From Streptococcus respiraculi (GTDB lineage: Bacteria > Bacillota > Bacilli > Lactobacillales > Streptococcaceae), in the NCBI RefSeq assembly GCF_003595525.1, contig NZ_CP022680.1, forward strand, positions 1,948,001-2,012,000: 64,000 nt of DNA, given 5' to 3'. The position numbers were made by a program, and so were the translations under genes. Under the pieces are notes generated by a model. It saw only the letters and a program-made list of their open reading frames with translations, was not told the DNA's origin and made no database searches. Shown here piece by piece: positions 9,616-19,352 of this stretch. Each line of letters begins with the position of its first letter. The stretch's first letter is position 1.

Positions 9616-11829
9616 ATGCTTTGTCATAACTGTAATATCAATGATGCAACCATTCATCTTTATACAAATCTTAACGGAAAACAACAACAAGTAGACCTCT
9701 GCCACAACTGCTACCAAATCATGAAAACAGATCCTAACAATGCTATTTTAAAAGGCTTGGGCGACCTTGCCAATCCAAATAGCATGGATCCCTTTAGCGA
9801 ATTTTTCAATAATATCGGAGGCATCCCAGGACACACGCCTGCTGGAAAACCGCGCAACCAAACTCCGCCAACCCAAGCAGGGGGAGGCAACCGTGGAAAC
9901 AACGGAGGTCCAACTCCTCCACCACAACAACCAAAAGGCTTGCTAGACGAATTTGGTATCAACGTGACAGAAATTGCTCGCCGTGGAGACATCGACCCTG
10001 TCATCGGACGCGACGAGGAAATCAAGCGTGTCATCGAAATCCTCAACCGCAGAACTAAGAACAATCCTGTCCTTATCGGGGAACCCGGTGTCGGAAAAAC
10101 AGCTGTTGTCGAAGGCCTAGCCCAAAAAATTGTCGACGGGGATGTCCCACAAAAACTCCAAGGACGTGAAGTCATCCGCCTTGATGTAGTCAGCCTCGTT
10201 CAAGGTACTGGTATCCGCGGTCAATTTGAAGAACGCATGCAAAAACTCATGGAAGAAATCCGCAATCGCAAGGAAATCATTCTCTTTATTGATGAAATTC
10301 ATGAGATTGTAGGTGCTGGCTCTGCTGGTGATGGCAACATGGATGCGGGGAATATTTTGAAACCCGCTCTTGCTCGTGGGGAAATGCAGCTGGTCGGTGC
10401 GACTACGCTCAACGAATACCGCATTATTGAAAAAGATGCAGCCTTGGAGCGGCGCATGCAGCCTGTAAAGGTCGATGAGCCAAGTGTGGACGAGACCATT
10501 ACTATTCTAAAAGGAATCCAAAGTAAGTACCAAGACTATCATCATGTCAAATACACCGATGAAGCCATTGAAGCAGCTGCTATCTTGTCCAACCGCTACA
10601 TTCAAGATCGCTTCTTGCCAGACAAGGCTATTGACTTGCTGGACGAAGCCGGTTCTAAGATGAACTTGACCTTGAATTTCGTTGATCCAAAAGAGATTGA
10701 CCAACGCTTGATTGACGCTGAAAATCGCAAGGCCCAGGCCACTCGTGATGAGGACTTTGAAAAAGCAGCCTACTACCGCGACCAAATCGCCAAATACAAG
10801 GAAATGCAAAAAGCAACGATTAGCGAAGAAGATATTCCCGTCATTACGGAAAAAGAAATCGAAGCCATTATCGAGCAAAAAACCAATATTCCTGTTGGAG
10901 ATTTGAAAGAAAAAGAACAGTCACAATTGATCAACCTAGCCAGCGACTTAAAAGCCCATGTCATCGGTCAAGATGAAGCTGTTGATAAGATTTCTAAGGC
11001 TATTCGTCGCAATCGGGTCGGTCTCGGCGCACCGAACCGTCCAATCGGAAGTTTCCTTTTCGTTGGACCAACAGGGGTCGGAAAAACCGAGCTATCAAAA
11101 CAACTAGCCATTGAACTGTTCGGTTCTGCCGATAGCATGATTCGCTTTGACATGTCTGAGTACATGGAAAAACACGCCGTCGCAAAATTAGTCGGAGCGC
11201 CTCCAGGCTATGTAGGCTACGAAGAAGCTGGACAATTGACAGAAAAAGTCCGCCGCAATCCATACTCTCTTATCCTACTTGATGAAATTGAAAAAGCCCA
11301 CCCAGATGTCATGCACATGTTCCTCCAAGTCCTTGATGACGGTCGCTTGACAGACGGACAAGGTCGCACTGTTAGCTTCAAAGATACCATTATCATCATG
11401 ACCTCCAACGCTGGAACAGGTAAGGTCGAAGCCAGTGTCGGTTTCGGTGCTGCTCTTGAAGGACGAACCCAGTCTGTCCTCGGTCAGTTGAGCAACTTCT
11501 TCAGTCCAGAATTTATGAACCGCTTTGACGGCATTATCGAATTCCACGCCCTCAACAAGGAAAACCTCCTTCACATTGTGGATCTTATGCTCCTTGATGT
11601 GAACAAACGCTTGGAAACAACAGGACTTACTCTCCACGTGACCGATAAAGTCAAGGAAAAATTAGTCGATTTAGGCTACGATCCGAAAATGGGTGCTCGT
11701 CCGCTTCGCAGAACCATTCAAGAGTACATTGAAGACCCATTGACTGACTTCTATTTGGAACATCCTGAAGAAAAGAACCTTCGCGCTGTTTTAACCAGCA
11801 AGGGTACGATTTCTATCAAAGCAAAATGA
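9616..11829 (+). CDS. clpE: ATP-dependent Clp protease ATP-binding subunit ClpE
   Basis: Hsp100 unfoldase that feeds ClpP. The 737 residues show an N-terminal zinc finger (C3/C6 and C29/C32), a Gly/Pro/Gln-rich linker, AAA-1 with Walker A GEPGVGKT (about 155-162), a UVR-type coiled region (about 365-400, [19 protein letters not shown]) and AAA-2 with Walker A GPTGVGKT (about 485-492). The zinc finger and UVR segment separate ClpE from ClpC and ClpB. I start at the ATG at 9616, with GAGG seven bases upstream; an in-frame TTG at 9610 is less likely. The CtsR box over the promoter supports stress control. It stands alone; the stop codon abuts a MITE. Confidence 0.95.
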   Translation: MLCHNCNINDATIHLYTNLNGKQQQVDLCHNCYQIMKTDPNNAILKGLGDLANPNSMDPFSEFFNNIGGIPGHTPAGKPRNQTPPTQAGGGNRGNNGGPTPPPQQPKGLLDEFGINVTEIARRGDIDPVIGRDEEIKRVIEILNRRTKNNPVLIGEPGVGKTAVVEGLAQKIVDGDVPQKLQGREVIRLDVVSLVQGTGIRGQFEERMQKLMEEIRNRKEIILFIDEIHEIVGAGSAGDGNMDAGNILKPALARGEMQLVGATTLNEYRIIEKDAALERRMQPVKVDEPSVDETITILKGIQSKYQDYHHVKYTDEAIEAAAILSNRYIQDRFLPDKAIDLLDEAGSKMNLTLNFVDPKEIDQRLIDAENRKAQATRDEDFEKAAYYRDQIAKYKEMQKATISEEDIPVITEKEIEAIIEQKTNIPVGDLKEKEQSQLINLASDLKAHVIGQDEAVDKISKAIRRNRVGLGAPNRPIGSFLFVGPTGVGKTELSKQLAIELFGSADSMIRFDMSEYMEKHAVAKLVGAPPGYVGYEEAGQLTEKVRRNPYSLILLDEIEKAHPDVMHMFLQVLDDGRLTDGQGRTVSFKDTIIIMTSNAGTGKVEASVGFGAALEGRTQSVLGQLSNFFSPEFMNRFDGIIEFHALNKENLLHIVDLMLLDVNKRLETTGLTLHVTDKVKEKLVDLGYDPKMGARPLRRTIQEYIEDPLTDFYLEHPEEKNLRAVLTSKGTISIKAK

Positions 11830-11933
11830 TACTCAATAAAAATCAAACACTGGCTAGGCAACGAAACCGAAGATAGAACTGGAGTTCATCAAGGTGAGTT
11901 AACAACGCCAGCGTTTGATTTTTGAAGAGTATC
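11828..11933. repeat. Palindromic MITE-like element, copy 2 (106 bp)
   Basis: Terminal inverted repeats GATACTCAATAAAAATCAAA and GATACTCTTCAAAAATCAAA (right end reverse complemented). The core has CTAGGCAACGA and GAGTTAAC in common with copy 1, and TAGAACT, GTTCATCAA and TTAAC in common with copy 3. It begins at the clpE stop codon and, as RNA, would form a long hairpin that may also terminate clpE. Confidence 0.75.
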
Positions 11934-11992
11934 GGCTTTCTTTTTCCTATATTTGTGTTATAATTGAAAAAAATCATAGTTGAGGAAGACCA

Positions 11993-12445
11993 ATGACACA
12001 GGCTACATTTGGTAAAAAAGAAACAGGAGTGACCTATCAGAATCGCTACGGCGTCTACGCTGTCATTCCCGATACAAAAAAAGAGCAGATTATTCTCGTG
12101 CAAGCTCCGAATGGCGCTTGGTTCCTTCCAGGAGGGGAGATTGAAGCTGGAGAAAATCATTTGACTGCTCTCAAGCGTGAATTAATAGAAGAACTGGGCT
12201 TTACAGCAGAAATTGGTGAATATTACGGTCAGGCTGATGAATACTTCTACTCCCGTCACCGTGACACCCACTACTACAATCCTGCCTATATCTACGAAGT
12301 GATCAGCTACCACGAAATTGGCCAGCCCCTCGAAGACTTTAACCACCTAGCTTGGTTTGACATCGATACAGCGATTGAAAAGCTCAAACGCGGCAGCCAC
12401 AAATGGGGCATTGAGCAGTGGAAATTGGCTCATCAAGACAACTAA
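11993..12445 (+). CDS. Nudix hydrolase (MutT-like)
   Basis: Cytosolic pyrophosphohydrolase of the Nudix superfamily, 150 residues. The Nudix box is complete: G48-x5-E54-x7-R62-E63-L-x-E66-E67-x-G69. It is preceded by the usual FLPGG strand. The ATG follows GAGGAAG. Substrate preference cannot be read from the motif; oxidised nucleotides, nucleotide sugars and dinucleotides are all possible. It lies downstream of clpE but is separated from it by the MITE, and is followed by a hairpin at 12446-12476. The gene appears intact. Confidence 0.88.
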   Translation: MTQATFGKKETGVTYQNRYGVYAVIPDTKKEQIILVQAPNGAWFLPGGEIEAGENHLTALKRELIEELGFTAEIGEYYGQADEYFYSRHRDTHYYNPAYIYEVISYHEIGQPLEDFNHLAWFDIDTAIEKLKRGSHKWGIEQWKLAHQDN

Positions 12446-12476
12446 TACTCGTCAAATGTTGATTTTTATCGAGTAT
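12446..12476. repeat. Short palindrome, possible deletion derivative of the MITE family
   Basis: ATACTCG ... CGAGTAT flanks TCAAA and TTGATTTTT. These are the same end sequences as MITE copy 2 with the core missing. It may act as a weak terminator for the Nudix gene. Confidence 0.45.
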
Positions 12477-12538
12477 ACGGCTAGTCAAATCCCCCTAAGA
12501 GTGCTATAATAAATGCAAAGAATGATTGGAGGTCAAGC

Positions 12539-12841
12539 ATGAAAATCATCAACACGACAAACAGTCAAGCACAGCTCGTGCAAAACCAATTAGCAAACAC
12601 AGATGCCTTTTTGGTAGAGACCTACTCTGCTGGAAATACAGATGTCATCTTCACCCAAGCACCCCTTCACTACGAACTCTTGATTAGCAACAAATACCGC
12701 GCTGTTCAAATGCTAGAAATCGAACAAATTCGGGACTTCTTCCTCAAACGCAAGATTGATACCAAGATTATTAATCAAGCAGGTATCCAAACCATTCATA
12801 CTGACCGCTTGATTGAAATGTCGATTCCGATTGTGAAATAA
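12539..12841 (+). CDS. DUF1827 family protein
   Basis: A 100-residue cytosolic protein without recognisable catalytic motif. Sequence and length fit the small lactobacillales/streptococcal family DUF1827 (MKIINTTNSQAQLVQNQLAN, ending DRLIEMSIPIVK). It has its own -10 (TGCTATAAT near 12506) and ribosome site GGAGG. Function unknown. The following gene-free stretch begins with a hairpin that can end its transcript. Confidence 0.72.
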   Translation: MKIINTTNSQAQLVQNQLANTDAFLVETYSAGNTDVIFTQAPLHYELLISNKYRAVQMLEIEQIRDFFLKRKIDTKIINQAGIQTIHTDRLIEMSIPIVK

Positions 12842-13076
12842 GATGAACGAGGCTGAGACAAAAATGTCCAGCCTCGCTTCTTTTATAGTTTGAACAGTTT
12901 GACGTATATCAATAGTCAGGGGAGTGACTATTGATACCCGAGCCTAAAAACTAGAAAGCGAAGATGACAAAATCGATTTCTACGACATAACGATTTTTGT
13001 CTCATGCCCGTTTTACATAAAGCAGTATTTCAGAGCAAGCAAAAAGCCGAGACTTCTCGGCTTTTCTCATTATCAA
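12842..13076. repeat. Intergenic repeat family B, intact copy (12854-13004), and terminator
   Basis: A 151-bp element has perfect 12-bp inverted ends TGAGACAAAAAT (12854-12865) and ATTTTTGTCTCA (12993-13004). Inside are TAGTCAGGGGAGTGACTA (a near-palindrome) and CGAGCCTAAAAACTAGAAAG. The left end overlaps a hairpin GAGGCTGAGACAAAA...CAGCCTC that can terminate the DUF1827 gene. A related copy with an insertion is at 29941-30216. Another hairpin at about 13040-13066 (AAAAGCCGAGAcTTCTCGGCTTTT) terminates the minus-strand gene at 13077. Confidence 0.75.
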
Positions 13077-13829
13077 CTAGACATCTAGTGCGGGGATTTT
13101 TTCCTCCTCGCCCACCTGTAAAGACTTACGTTTTGTGTAGCGTTGGCGGATGACATTGAGCTCCTTGAGAAGATCGCTGAGCTCTCGCCTATCGGGATAG
13201 GCAGAAGTCATGATTGCTGTAAAATCGACAAAGAAGTTATAGAGTTCAAATAGTTGTGCCCGCAAAATCTTCACCTGACTAGGCATTTGCCCTTTTTCTT
13301 CTTCCAAATGCAGCTTATAGATACGGTCAAATGTCGCTTGTGCCGCAACCAACTGTTCCAGATAGGTGGTTAAATAGAGGCTCGACAAGGCTTGTTGGCA
13401 GTCTTTCCTTGCGAGAACCTTGAGCAGTTGAGTGATTTTGACACTTTCTTTCTCATAGCTATCTGTAACACTCACCTTGTACTCTTTGAAGACCGTCGAT
13501 AAGGTGTCATAGGCAGACTTAGTTGCAGGTTCTGTGACACGAGAAAAGGCTCGAATCAAGTTTGACAGGGTTAAGACTGTAGCATCTCGTGCTCTATCTG
13601 CCGTCTCCAAAGACTGGGCCGTTTTACTGCTAGTTTTGATGAGGGAGACTTTTTGAAAGGTGTCAAGTACAGTCGAAAATTCCTCTAGCTTTTTGGAATA
13701 GACAGCCTCCACCTTATACTCTTTAATAAAACTTGCAATCGCTTCTCTACTTTCGATCATCAATTGAAGAAAGCTAGCGCTATCTAACCCTCTTACTGCC
13801 AAATGTTTAATACCATACGTATAAATCAT
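13077..13829 (-). CDS. DUF6261-like helical protein
   Basis: A 250-residue, predominantly helical protein rich in Lys/Glu/Leu, with no signal peptide and no membrane segment. Length and pattern resemble the DUF6261 family (AVRGLDSASFLQLM, RDATVLTLSNLIRAFSRV, an internal duplicated helical layout), which occurs in streptococci and Bacteroidetes. I cannot assign a function. It is a single gene with a terminator downstream; an AGGAG ribosome site precedes the ATG. Repeats flank it on one side, so acquisition by transfer is possible but not shown. Confidence 0.6.
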   Translation of the reverse strand: MIYTYGIKHLAVRGLDSASFLQLMIESREAIASFIKEYKVEAVYSKKLEEFSTVLDTFQKVSLIKTSSKTAQSLETADRARDATVLTLSNLIRAFSRVTEPATKSAYDTLSTVFKEYKVSVTDSYEKESVKITQLLKVLARKDCQQALSSLYLTTYLEQLVAAQATFDRIYKLHLEEEKGQMPSQVKILRAQLFELYNFFVDFTAIMTSAYPDRRELSDLLKELNVIRQRYTKRKSLQVGEEEKIPALDV

Positions 13830-14000
13830 AAAACTCTCCTTTATATTTTTTATGGTTCGCTTTATCTATTCGTAACTTCCTTCAAAAAATAATCAAACGT
13901 AAACATTCGGAAGCAAATCTTCAATGAAAAATAGCAGAATTCAAATCGAGGGAGATTAGTTACAACGAAAATCGTCAGACTTGGAACCAAGAGAAAGCAA

Positions 14001-14024
14001 AAAAACCGAGAAATCTCGGTTTTT
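14001..14024 (-). terminator. ileS operon terminator
   Basis: AAAAACCGAGA-AA-TCTCGGTTTTT hairpin with T-run, downstream of the ileS stop on the minus strand. The rest of the gap (13830-14088) shows nothing I can name. Confidence 0.75.
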
Positions 14025-14088
14025 GCTGTATCGTTTTTCATTTTCCGTTAGTTGGACACGACCTAGAAAAGGTAATCACATTGATTAT

Positions 14089-16887
14089 CTATTTCGCTTC
14101 AAATCCTTCTGCAACCGCTTCTGAGAAGTTTGCTTCAAGGACTGAGGCACAGTGGTCACAGACGGTTGCAAGATGTGGATTACTATTCGTTCCGACACTT
14201 GTATCAAGGCGGCGGCAACGCTCACAGACTTCTCCTGCTGCACGTTCAACGCTAAAGGCTACATCTTCAAAGGTTACGCTACCCTCTGGTGCTTCTCCGT
14301 CTGCAATTGTCAAGTCTGACACGATAAGAAGCTGCGCCACATCACTACCAATCGCGTTTAGTAGCACCTTGGTCTCTTCGTTTGGATAAACTGTCAAATG
14401 TGCCTCAAGAGATTTACCGATGACTTTTTCAGTACGTGCTTCTTCCAAGGCTTTTTGCGCTTTAGTTCGGAATTCCATAAAGGCTGCCCAAGTGTCCAAG
14501 ATTTCGTCTTGGTTAGCAAAGGTTTCTGCGGCTGGCAATTCTGCTAGTTGGACGAAGTCTTCTGCTTCATGCTCCAAGTAAGACCAGATTTCCTCTGCTG
14601 TATGCGGCAGGATTGGAGTCAAGAGCTTGGTCAATTTGACCAACATGTCATAGAATACGGTCTGCATTTGACGGCGCTCCAGCGATTTTGCCCCTTCAAT
14701 ATAGACAACGTCTTTGGCAAAGTCTAGGTAGAAGGCTGACAAGTCAACCGTAACAAAGTTCACAATAGTCTTATAAATATCCAAGAATTTGAAATCCGCA
14801 TAGGCTTCGCGAATGCTTGCGACCACTTGATTGAAGCGGATAGTCATATATTTGTCCACAGGACGCAAGTCCTCATAAGCTACGCTATCTGTTGCTGGGA
14901 CAAAGTCTGAGGTATTGGCAATCAAGAAACGAAGGGTATTGCGGATTTTCCGGTAGGTTTCTGAAACTTGACTTAAAATATCCATCGAAATCCGTACATC
15001 ATTGCTTGAATCAACACTGGTTACCCAAAGGCGCAAGATTTCCGCACCAAATTGTTTTTCCACATCACTTGGCAAGATGGTATTTCCAAGAGACTTAGAC
15101 ATCTTCTCCCCTTTTCCATCCAAGGCAAACCCTTGCGAAAGAATCTGCTTGTAAGGAGCAACTCCGTTTGAGGCAACAGAGGTGATGAGTGATGAGTTGA
15201 ACCAACCGCGGTACTGGTCAGAGCCTTCCAAGTAGAGGTCTGCTGGATAGCTGAGTTCTGGACGGGTATTCAAGACACCATTCCATGACGAACCTGAATC
15301 AAACCATACGTCCATGATGTCAGTTTCCTTGGTAAATGCGCCGTTTGGAGATCCTGGGTGAGTAAAGCCTGATGGCAAGAGATCCTTGGCATCTCGTTCC
15401 CACCAGATGATGGAACCATGCTCTGCAAAGAGTTCTGCGACATGTTCAATCGTTTCTTCTGTCATAATTGGTGTTCCATCTTCTGCATAGAAAATTGGAA
15501 GTGGCACACCCCACGCACGCTGACGAGAGATGACCCAGTCACCACGGTCACGAATCATGTTGTAAAGACGAACTTTCCCCCATTCGGTATGGAATTTAAC
15601 TTTTTCGATTTCATCAAGAATATCCTGACGGAATTTTGATACGGAAGCAAACCATTGTGGCACAGCACGCCAGATGATTGGTTTTTTAGTTCGCCAGTCA
15701 AATGGGTAGGAGTGAGAGATTTCTTCTTGGGCAAGGAGAAGGTCGCCTAATTTTTCGATAACGGTTGGCACAACCTTATCATAGAATTGTCCTTCAAAAT
15801 CAACTCCAGCATTTTCCATCATGATACCGCGTTCATTGACAGTAACAGCGACTTCCAAGCCATATTTAACACCGACATTGTAGTCGTCCTCACCAAACCC
15901 AGGTGCGGTATGGACGATTCCTGTACCAGAGTCAAGGGTAACATGGTCACCATTCATGACCAATTCGTCTTGTGCTTCGTCCCATGGGTGTGCAGTCACG
16001 ATGCGGTCCAATTCTTGACCCTTATAGCTTGCGACTACTTGTGGATTCTCCCAGCCGAAACGCTCTGCGAGGCTGTTCAATAATTCTCCTGCTACGACAA
16101 ATTGACGATTGTCATTTTCAGGTTTCACAACCACATACTCAAAGTCAGGCCCCACAGTCAATCCACGAGAAGCGGTAATGGTAAATGGTGTTGTCGTCCA
16201 GACAACGATATAGGTATTGGTATCTAAGATTCCTTTACCGTCTTTGACACGGTTGGCATAGTAAAGAGAGGTTGAAACCAAGTCATGGTATTCGATTTCA
16301 GCTTCTGCAAGAGCTGACTCAGATGACCATGACCAGTAGACTGGCTTTGCACCACGGTAGATATAGCCTTTTTTAGCCATTTCACCAAAGACACGGATTT
16401 GAGCCGCTTCAAAGTCTGGTGTCAAGGTCACATAAGGATTATCCCAGTCACCAGACACACCGAGGCGTTTGAAATCCTCACGCTGCTTGTCTACTTGGCT
16501 AAGAGCATAATCACGGCAGAGTTTGAGGTATTCCACCAAGTCCATCTCCTTGCGTTTCACACCTTGCTTAGACAAGACTTGCTCGATTGGTAGACCATGC
16601 GTATCCCAACCTGGAATATAAGGCGCATAGAAGCCTGACATAGACTTAGAACGCACGATGATGTCTTTTGAAATCTTGTTCATAGCGTGTCCAACGTGGA
16701 TATTCCCATTGGCGTACGGAGGGCCGTCATGCAAGATAAAGTGCGGTTTGCCTTCGTTTAATTCCTGACGTTTTTGGTAGAGCTTTGCCTCTTCCCATTC
16801 CTTTTGCCAAACTGGTTCTTTGGTTGGCAAGCCAGCACGCATTGGAAAGGCTGTTTTTCCAAGATTAAGGGTTTCTTTTAGTTTCAT
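14089..16887 (-). CDS. ileS: Isoleucyl-tRNA synthetase
   Basis: Charges tRNA-Ile, with editing of valine. The 932 residues contain the class I motifs HVGH (64-67) and KMSKS (595-599), the editing-domain region ([14 protein letters not shown]) and a C-terminal zinc site, CERC...CDHC, near the end. Length is normal for the bacterial enzyme. The ATG follows AAGGAG. It is downstream of a small acetyltransferase gene with a 12-base gap, and both sit behind the T-box at 17345-17580, so expression should rise when tRNA-Ile is uncharged. Confidence 0.97.
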   Translation of the reverse strand: MKLKETLNLGKTAFPMRAGLPTKEPVWQKEWEEAKLYQKRQELNEGKPHFILHDGPPYANGNIHVGHAMNKISKDIIVRSKSMSGFYAPYIPGWDTHGLPIEQVLSKQGVKRKEMDLVEYLKLCRDYALSQVDKQREDFKRLGVSGDWDNPYVTLTPDFEAAQIRVFGEMAKKGYIYRGAKPVYWSWSSESALAEAEIEYHDLVSTSLYYANRVKDGKGILDTNTYIVVWTTTPFTITASRGLTVGPDFEYVVVKPENDNRQFVVAGELLNSLAERFGWENPQVVASYKGQELDRIVTAHPWDEAQDELVMNGDHVTLDSGTGIVHTAPGFGEDDYNVGVKYGLEVAVTVNERGIMMENAGVDFEGQFYDKVVPTVIEKLGDLLLAQEEISHSYPFDWRTKKPIIWRAVPQWFASVSKFRQDILDEIEKVKFHTEWGKVRLYNMIRDRGDWVISRQRAWGVPLPIFYAEDGTPIMTEETIEHVAELFAEHGSIIWWERDAKDLLPSGFTHPGSPNGAFTKETDIMDVWFDSGSSWNGVLNTRPELSYPADLYLEGSDQYRGWFNSSLITSVASNGVAPYKQILSQGFALDGKGEKMSKSLGNTILPSDVEKQFGAEILRLWVTSVDSSNDVRISMDILSQVSETYRKIRNTLRFLIANTSDFVPATDSVAYEDLRPVDKYMTIRFNQVVASIREAYADFKFLDIYKTIVNFVTVDLSAFYLDFAKDVVYIEGAKSLERRQMQTVFYDMLVKLTKLLTPILPHTAEEIWSYLEHEAEDFVQLAELPAAETFANQDEILDTWAAFMEFRTKAQKALEEARTEKVIGKSLEAHLTVYPNEETKVLLNAIGSDVAQLLIVSDLTIADGEAPEGSVTFEDVAFSVERAAGEVCERCRRLDTSVGTNSNPHLATVCDHCASVLEANFSEAVAEGFEAK

Positions 16888-16899
16888 AAGTTCTCCTTT

Positions 16900-17340
16900 T
16901 TAAAATTCTAATGTCATTACGATTTCATTGGTGGCTAGGCCTGTCGATTGAAAGCCTAGACTGTCTAAAATCCCACGCATCTTGTGATTTCCGACCACAT
17001 AGCTGGTGACTAGACGCTTGCAAGTAGAATCATTCTTTGCATAGCGAATGACCCACTTCAAGGCTTCTGTACCATAACCACGATTTTGATAGGCTTGGTC
17101 AATCATCAAGCGCCAAATCAGATAACTTTCCTCCTCTTGCTGTTTCATCAAGAGCAGAAAGCCCACCACCTGATTTCCTGCTAGAATCGCCAAGGGCTCA
17201 AGCTCGTCCTTTTCACGATAGAGCCAGGCTTGTGCTAGCGAGTAGAGATTAGAAGCCAGACGGCGCTCGTCTTTTTGGGCGACAGACAGCCCAAGGACTG
17301 CATCAAATGTTGTCTCATCTACTAGTTGTAATTTTATCAT
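16900..17340 (-). CDS. GNAT family N-acetyltransferase, first gene of the T-box operon
   Basis: A 146-residue single-domain acetyl-CoA-dependent acetyltransferase. The A motif QNRGYGTEALKWVIRYA (acetyl-CoA pyrophosphate binding) and the C-terminal VVGNHKMRGILDSLGFQSTG are clear. The substrate is unknown. It lies between the ileS T-box and ileS, with 12 bases to ileS, so it should be induced by isoleucyl-tRNA shortage. That position is unusual, since T-box leaders normally sit directly before the synthetase gene. A role in amino-acid stress or tRNA/translation-related acetylation is an inference from position only. Confidence 0.85.
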   Translation of the reverse strand: MIKLQLVDETTFDAVLGLSVAQKDERRLASNLYSLAQAWLYREKDELEPLAILAGNQVVGFLLLMKQQEEESYLIWRLMIDQAYQNRGYGTEALKWVIRYAKNDSTCKRLVTSYVVGNHKMRGILDSLGFQSTGLATNEIVMTLEF

Positions 17341-17344
17341 ATCA

Positions 17345-17580
17345 CTATAACAATAAAAAAACCTCCGTCAGAAAGGACGAAAGTTCGTGGTACCACCTTA
17401 GTTCAGACAGGCAGACTTTGCCTATCCCTCAATTGCTCGTTAACGGAAAGCAAACCGTTTTTCCTTACTGCTTTCAGGAAAAATCAAATAGAATGATGAT
17501 GAGATAGCTAGGGAATGTAGGTCTTCCACCGTCACCTACTCGCTGAAAATATTGTTATCTTTTCGTGTTTCTATTATCTG
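17345..17580 (-). promoter_or_regulatory. T-box leader (tRNA-Ile responsive)
   Basis: The minus strand carries the invariant T-box AAGGTGGTACCACG (17399-17386). It is followed by a terminator stem ACTTTCGTC/GACGGAGGT with a T7 run (about 17383-17354). The 5' part (from about 17560) has the stem I elements AGCGAGTAGGTGACGGTGG and later ATC triplets (ATCTCATCATC) that can serve as the isoleucine specifier. Uncharged tRNA-Ile would stabilise the antiterminator and allow transcription of the acetyltransferase gene and ileS. Confidence 0.9.
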
Positions 17581-17582
17581 TT

Positions 17583-18284
17583 TTATTCTTCTGTTGTTGC
17601 TTCGTAATCTTCAACTGATGCTGCTTCTTGCTCAAGAGCTTCTGCCTGTCTTGCTAATTCAGCCATTTCTTCTGCTGACATTTGACGTGTTACATCCAAA
17701 TCATCTTCAGGTGTATCCACTGACTCAGCCAAGGCTTCTTCTAGAACTTCACGGAAAGCTTCATCACTCGTTTGCAAGTAAGAAGCTGTTGGACGTAAAA
17801 TTTCCTCCCATTCAGGCGAATCAACCAAGGCCAACTGGCTCTCAATAGTTGATTTGAGACGTTGATGGAAGACACGTGTCTTGTTCTTCAACTCTTCTGT
17901 CTCAACGGCCACTTTTTTGGCATTATCCGTTGCAGTACGTAGAATTTCATTAGCCTTGTCCTTCGACACATTGAGCAAGGATTGGCTGTCGTATTCTGCT
18001 TGCTTGATAATGTTAGCTGCTTGTTCTTTCGCAGCAACCTTCACTTTCTCAGCTGTATCCTGGGCCAAAATAACAGATTGACTGAGTGATTCTTTCAATT
18101 CGTCAAAGTAAGCAAGACGATCTTTCAAAGATTTGATTTCGATTTCTTGCTCATGATTTTTCCGAACGAGTTCTTCATAATCATCGGTGACAATGTCCAA
18201 AAATTCGTCTACTTCTTCTGGATCATATCCTCTAAATTTAGTGCCAAATGTTTTATCTTTGAGCTCTAATGATGTAAGTGCCAT
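17583..18284 (-). CDS. divIVA: Cell-division protein DivIVA
   Basis: Coiled-coil protein that binds curved membrane and organises septum and pole growth. The 233 residues begin with the conserved lipid-binding domain (KTFGTKFRGYDPEEVDEFLD), followed by long coiled-coil stretches (about 28-70 and 90-165) and an acidic C-terminal tail. It is the last gene of the division cluster, with six bases to ylmH, and lies directly upstream of the ileS T-box. No anomaly was seen. Confidence 0.95.
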   Translation of the reverse strand: MALTSLELKDKTFGTKFRGYDPEEVDEFLDIVTDDYEELVRKNHEQEIEIKSLKDRLAYFDELKESLSQSVILAQDTAEKVKVAAKEQAANIIKQAEYDSQSLLNVSKDKANEILRTATDNAKKVAVETEELKNKTRVFHQRLKSTIESQLALVDSPEWEEILRPTASYLQTSDEAFREVLEEALAESVDTPEDDLDVTRQMSAEEMAELARQAEALEQEAASVEDYEATTEE

Positions 18285-18290
18285 AGTTCC

Positions 18291-19085
18291 CTACTTTCTA
18301 ATAACTTCTAATTCTAATTTTACTTTACCGTGTTTGGTGTATCCGATGATTTCTTTGAGACGAATTCTGCCAAAACCCCTGACACTGACTAACTGTCCTA
18401 CTTCTAGGTTTTTCCCGACTTGTGTAACAGGAGAATAATCGACCTTGACTTGCTTTGTTTCAACCAATTGACTGGCCTTCAAGCGCCCCATCCGAAAGAC
18501 TGCTGAGACGACTTTATCGAGCCGTAAACTCGACACAAGAATCTGCTCCAGACTGGCGTCTGAAAGAGAACCGACTGTCACCGATTGGATGTCTCGTTCC
18601 TGGAAGTTGACTGGTGTCCGACTAATCTTTTCAATATCGCTCATCAGAATCGGAACAAAGCGCTTGTCTAAGAGGACATAGGTATGTTCTTCTTCTAGCA
18701 GAATATCGCCGATATACTCACGTTTCACACCCAAGCGATTGACCAGGGTTCCTAAAATCTGAGAATGGGTCAAGGTCGCATATTTTCGTGGATAGAGAAC
18801 CTCGACCATGGCCATTTCAAAATCATTTTCATCCAAGACGTAGTAGTCTGGTGCGATGATGCCACGTGAGTATTCTGTCACAATCAGGCTGCGACTACTC
18901 CAATAGCTAAGCTGAAAATGAGCAGCGATAGACTGTGCCATCTCATCCTGCTTGGGATTCAAAAAAGGAGTCAGTCGATAAGAATAGGTCATGTCCACCT
19001 GCTGACAGAGATCGATGACCTTTTCAATAAATGCTTTTTCTTCTTTTGGAAAATGCTGGAATAAGTGCTGATAGGTTTGATTCAT
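18291..19085 (-). CDS. ylmH: YlmH family RNA-binding (S4 domain) protein
   Basis: A 264-residue protein of the conserved ylm cluster. The C-terminal S4 domain (about residues 185-250, LRLDKVVSAVFRMGRLKASQ and VSVRGFGRIRLKEIIG) binds structured RNA. YlmH homologues act at the ribosome in quality control, by family knowledge. Its place between yggT and divIVA is the normal gene order. The start at 19085 has a ribosome site inside the preceding gene end. Intact. Confidence 0.92.
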   Translation of the reverse strand: MNQTYQHLFQHFPKEEKAFIEKVIDLCQQVDMTYSYRLTPFLNPKQDEMAQSIAAHFQLSYWSSRSLIVTEYSRGIIAPDYYVLDENDFEMAMVEVLYPRKYATLTHSQILGTLVNRLGVKREYIGDILLEEEHTYVLLDKRFVPILMSDIEKISRTPVNFQERDIQSVTVGSLSDASLEQILVSSLRLDKVVSAVFRMGRLKASQLVETKQVKVDYSPVTQVGKNLEVGQLVSVRGFGRIRLKEIIGYTKHGKVKLELEVIRK

Positions 19086-19094
19086 AGCTTAGCT

Positions 19095-19346
19095 CTACAA
19101 CAAATTGATTAAGATTCTCGACAAGAGCTGAATCAAAAAGTATAGCAAAAAGATGGTGAAATCTAATCCAAAAAATTGCAACTTCAAGCGTCTAAAAGGT
19201 TCCAAAACTGGTCTGACCAGACTGGTAATGAAACGGCCAATCGAGCTATCATAAGCACTTGGAATCCAGGAAAGCAAGGCGTAAGCAACCAAAACATAGG
19301 AATAAATCTTCAAAGCTCTCAATAGGATAAAAATAACAAACGCCAT
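19095..19346 (-). CDS. YggT family membrane protein (YlmG)
   Basis: An 83-residue integral membrane protein with two hydrophobic segments (about 2-24 and 58-80). These flank a conserved loop with SWIPSAYDSSIGRFI and LVRPVLEPFRRL. It belongs to the YggT/YlmG family of the division cluster, whose biochemical role is not established. It sits six bases downstream of sepF on the same strand. Confidence 0.9.
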   Translation of the reverse strand: MAFVIFILLRALKIYSYVLVAYALLSWIPSAYDSSIGRFITSLVRPVLEPFRRLKLQFFGLDFTIFLLYFLIQLLSRILINLL

Positions 19347-19352
19347 TCGTTC

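Noticed and set aside
9711..11637. Several antisense frames over clpE of 60-154 codons
   Set aside because: Shadows of a well-conserved gene in other frames, without start signals.
12854..13004. Family-B repeat as a structured regulatory RNA
   Set aside because: A second copy with an insertion and inverted ends points to a mobile repeat; no gene start follows that it could control.
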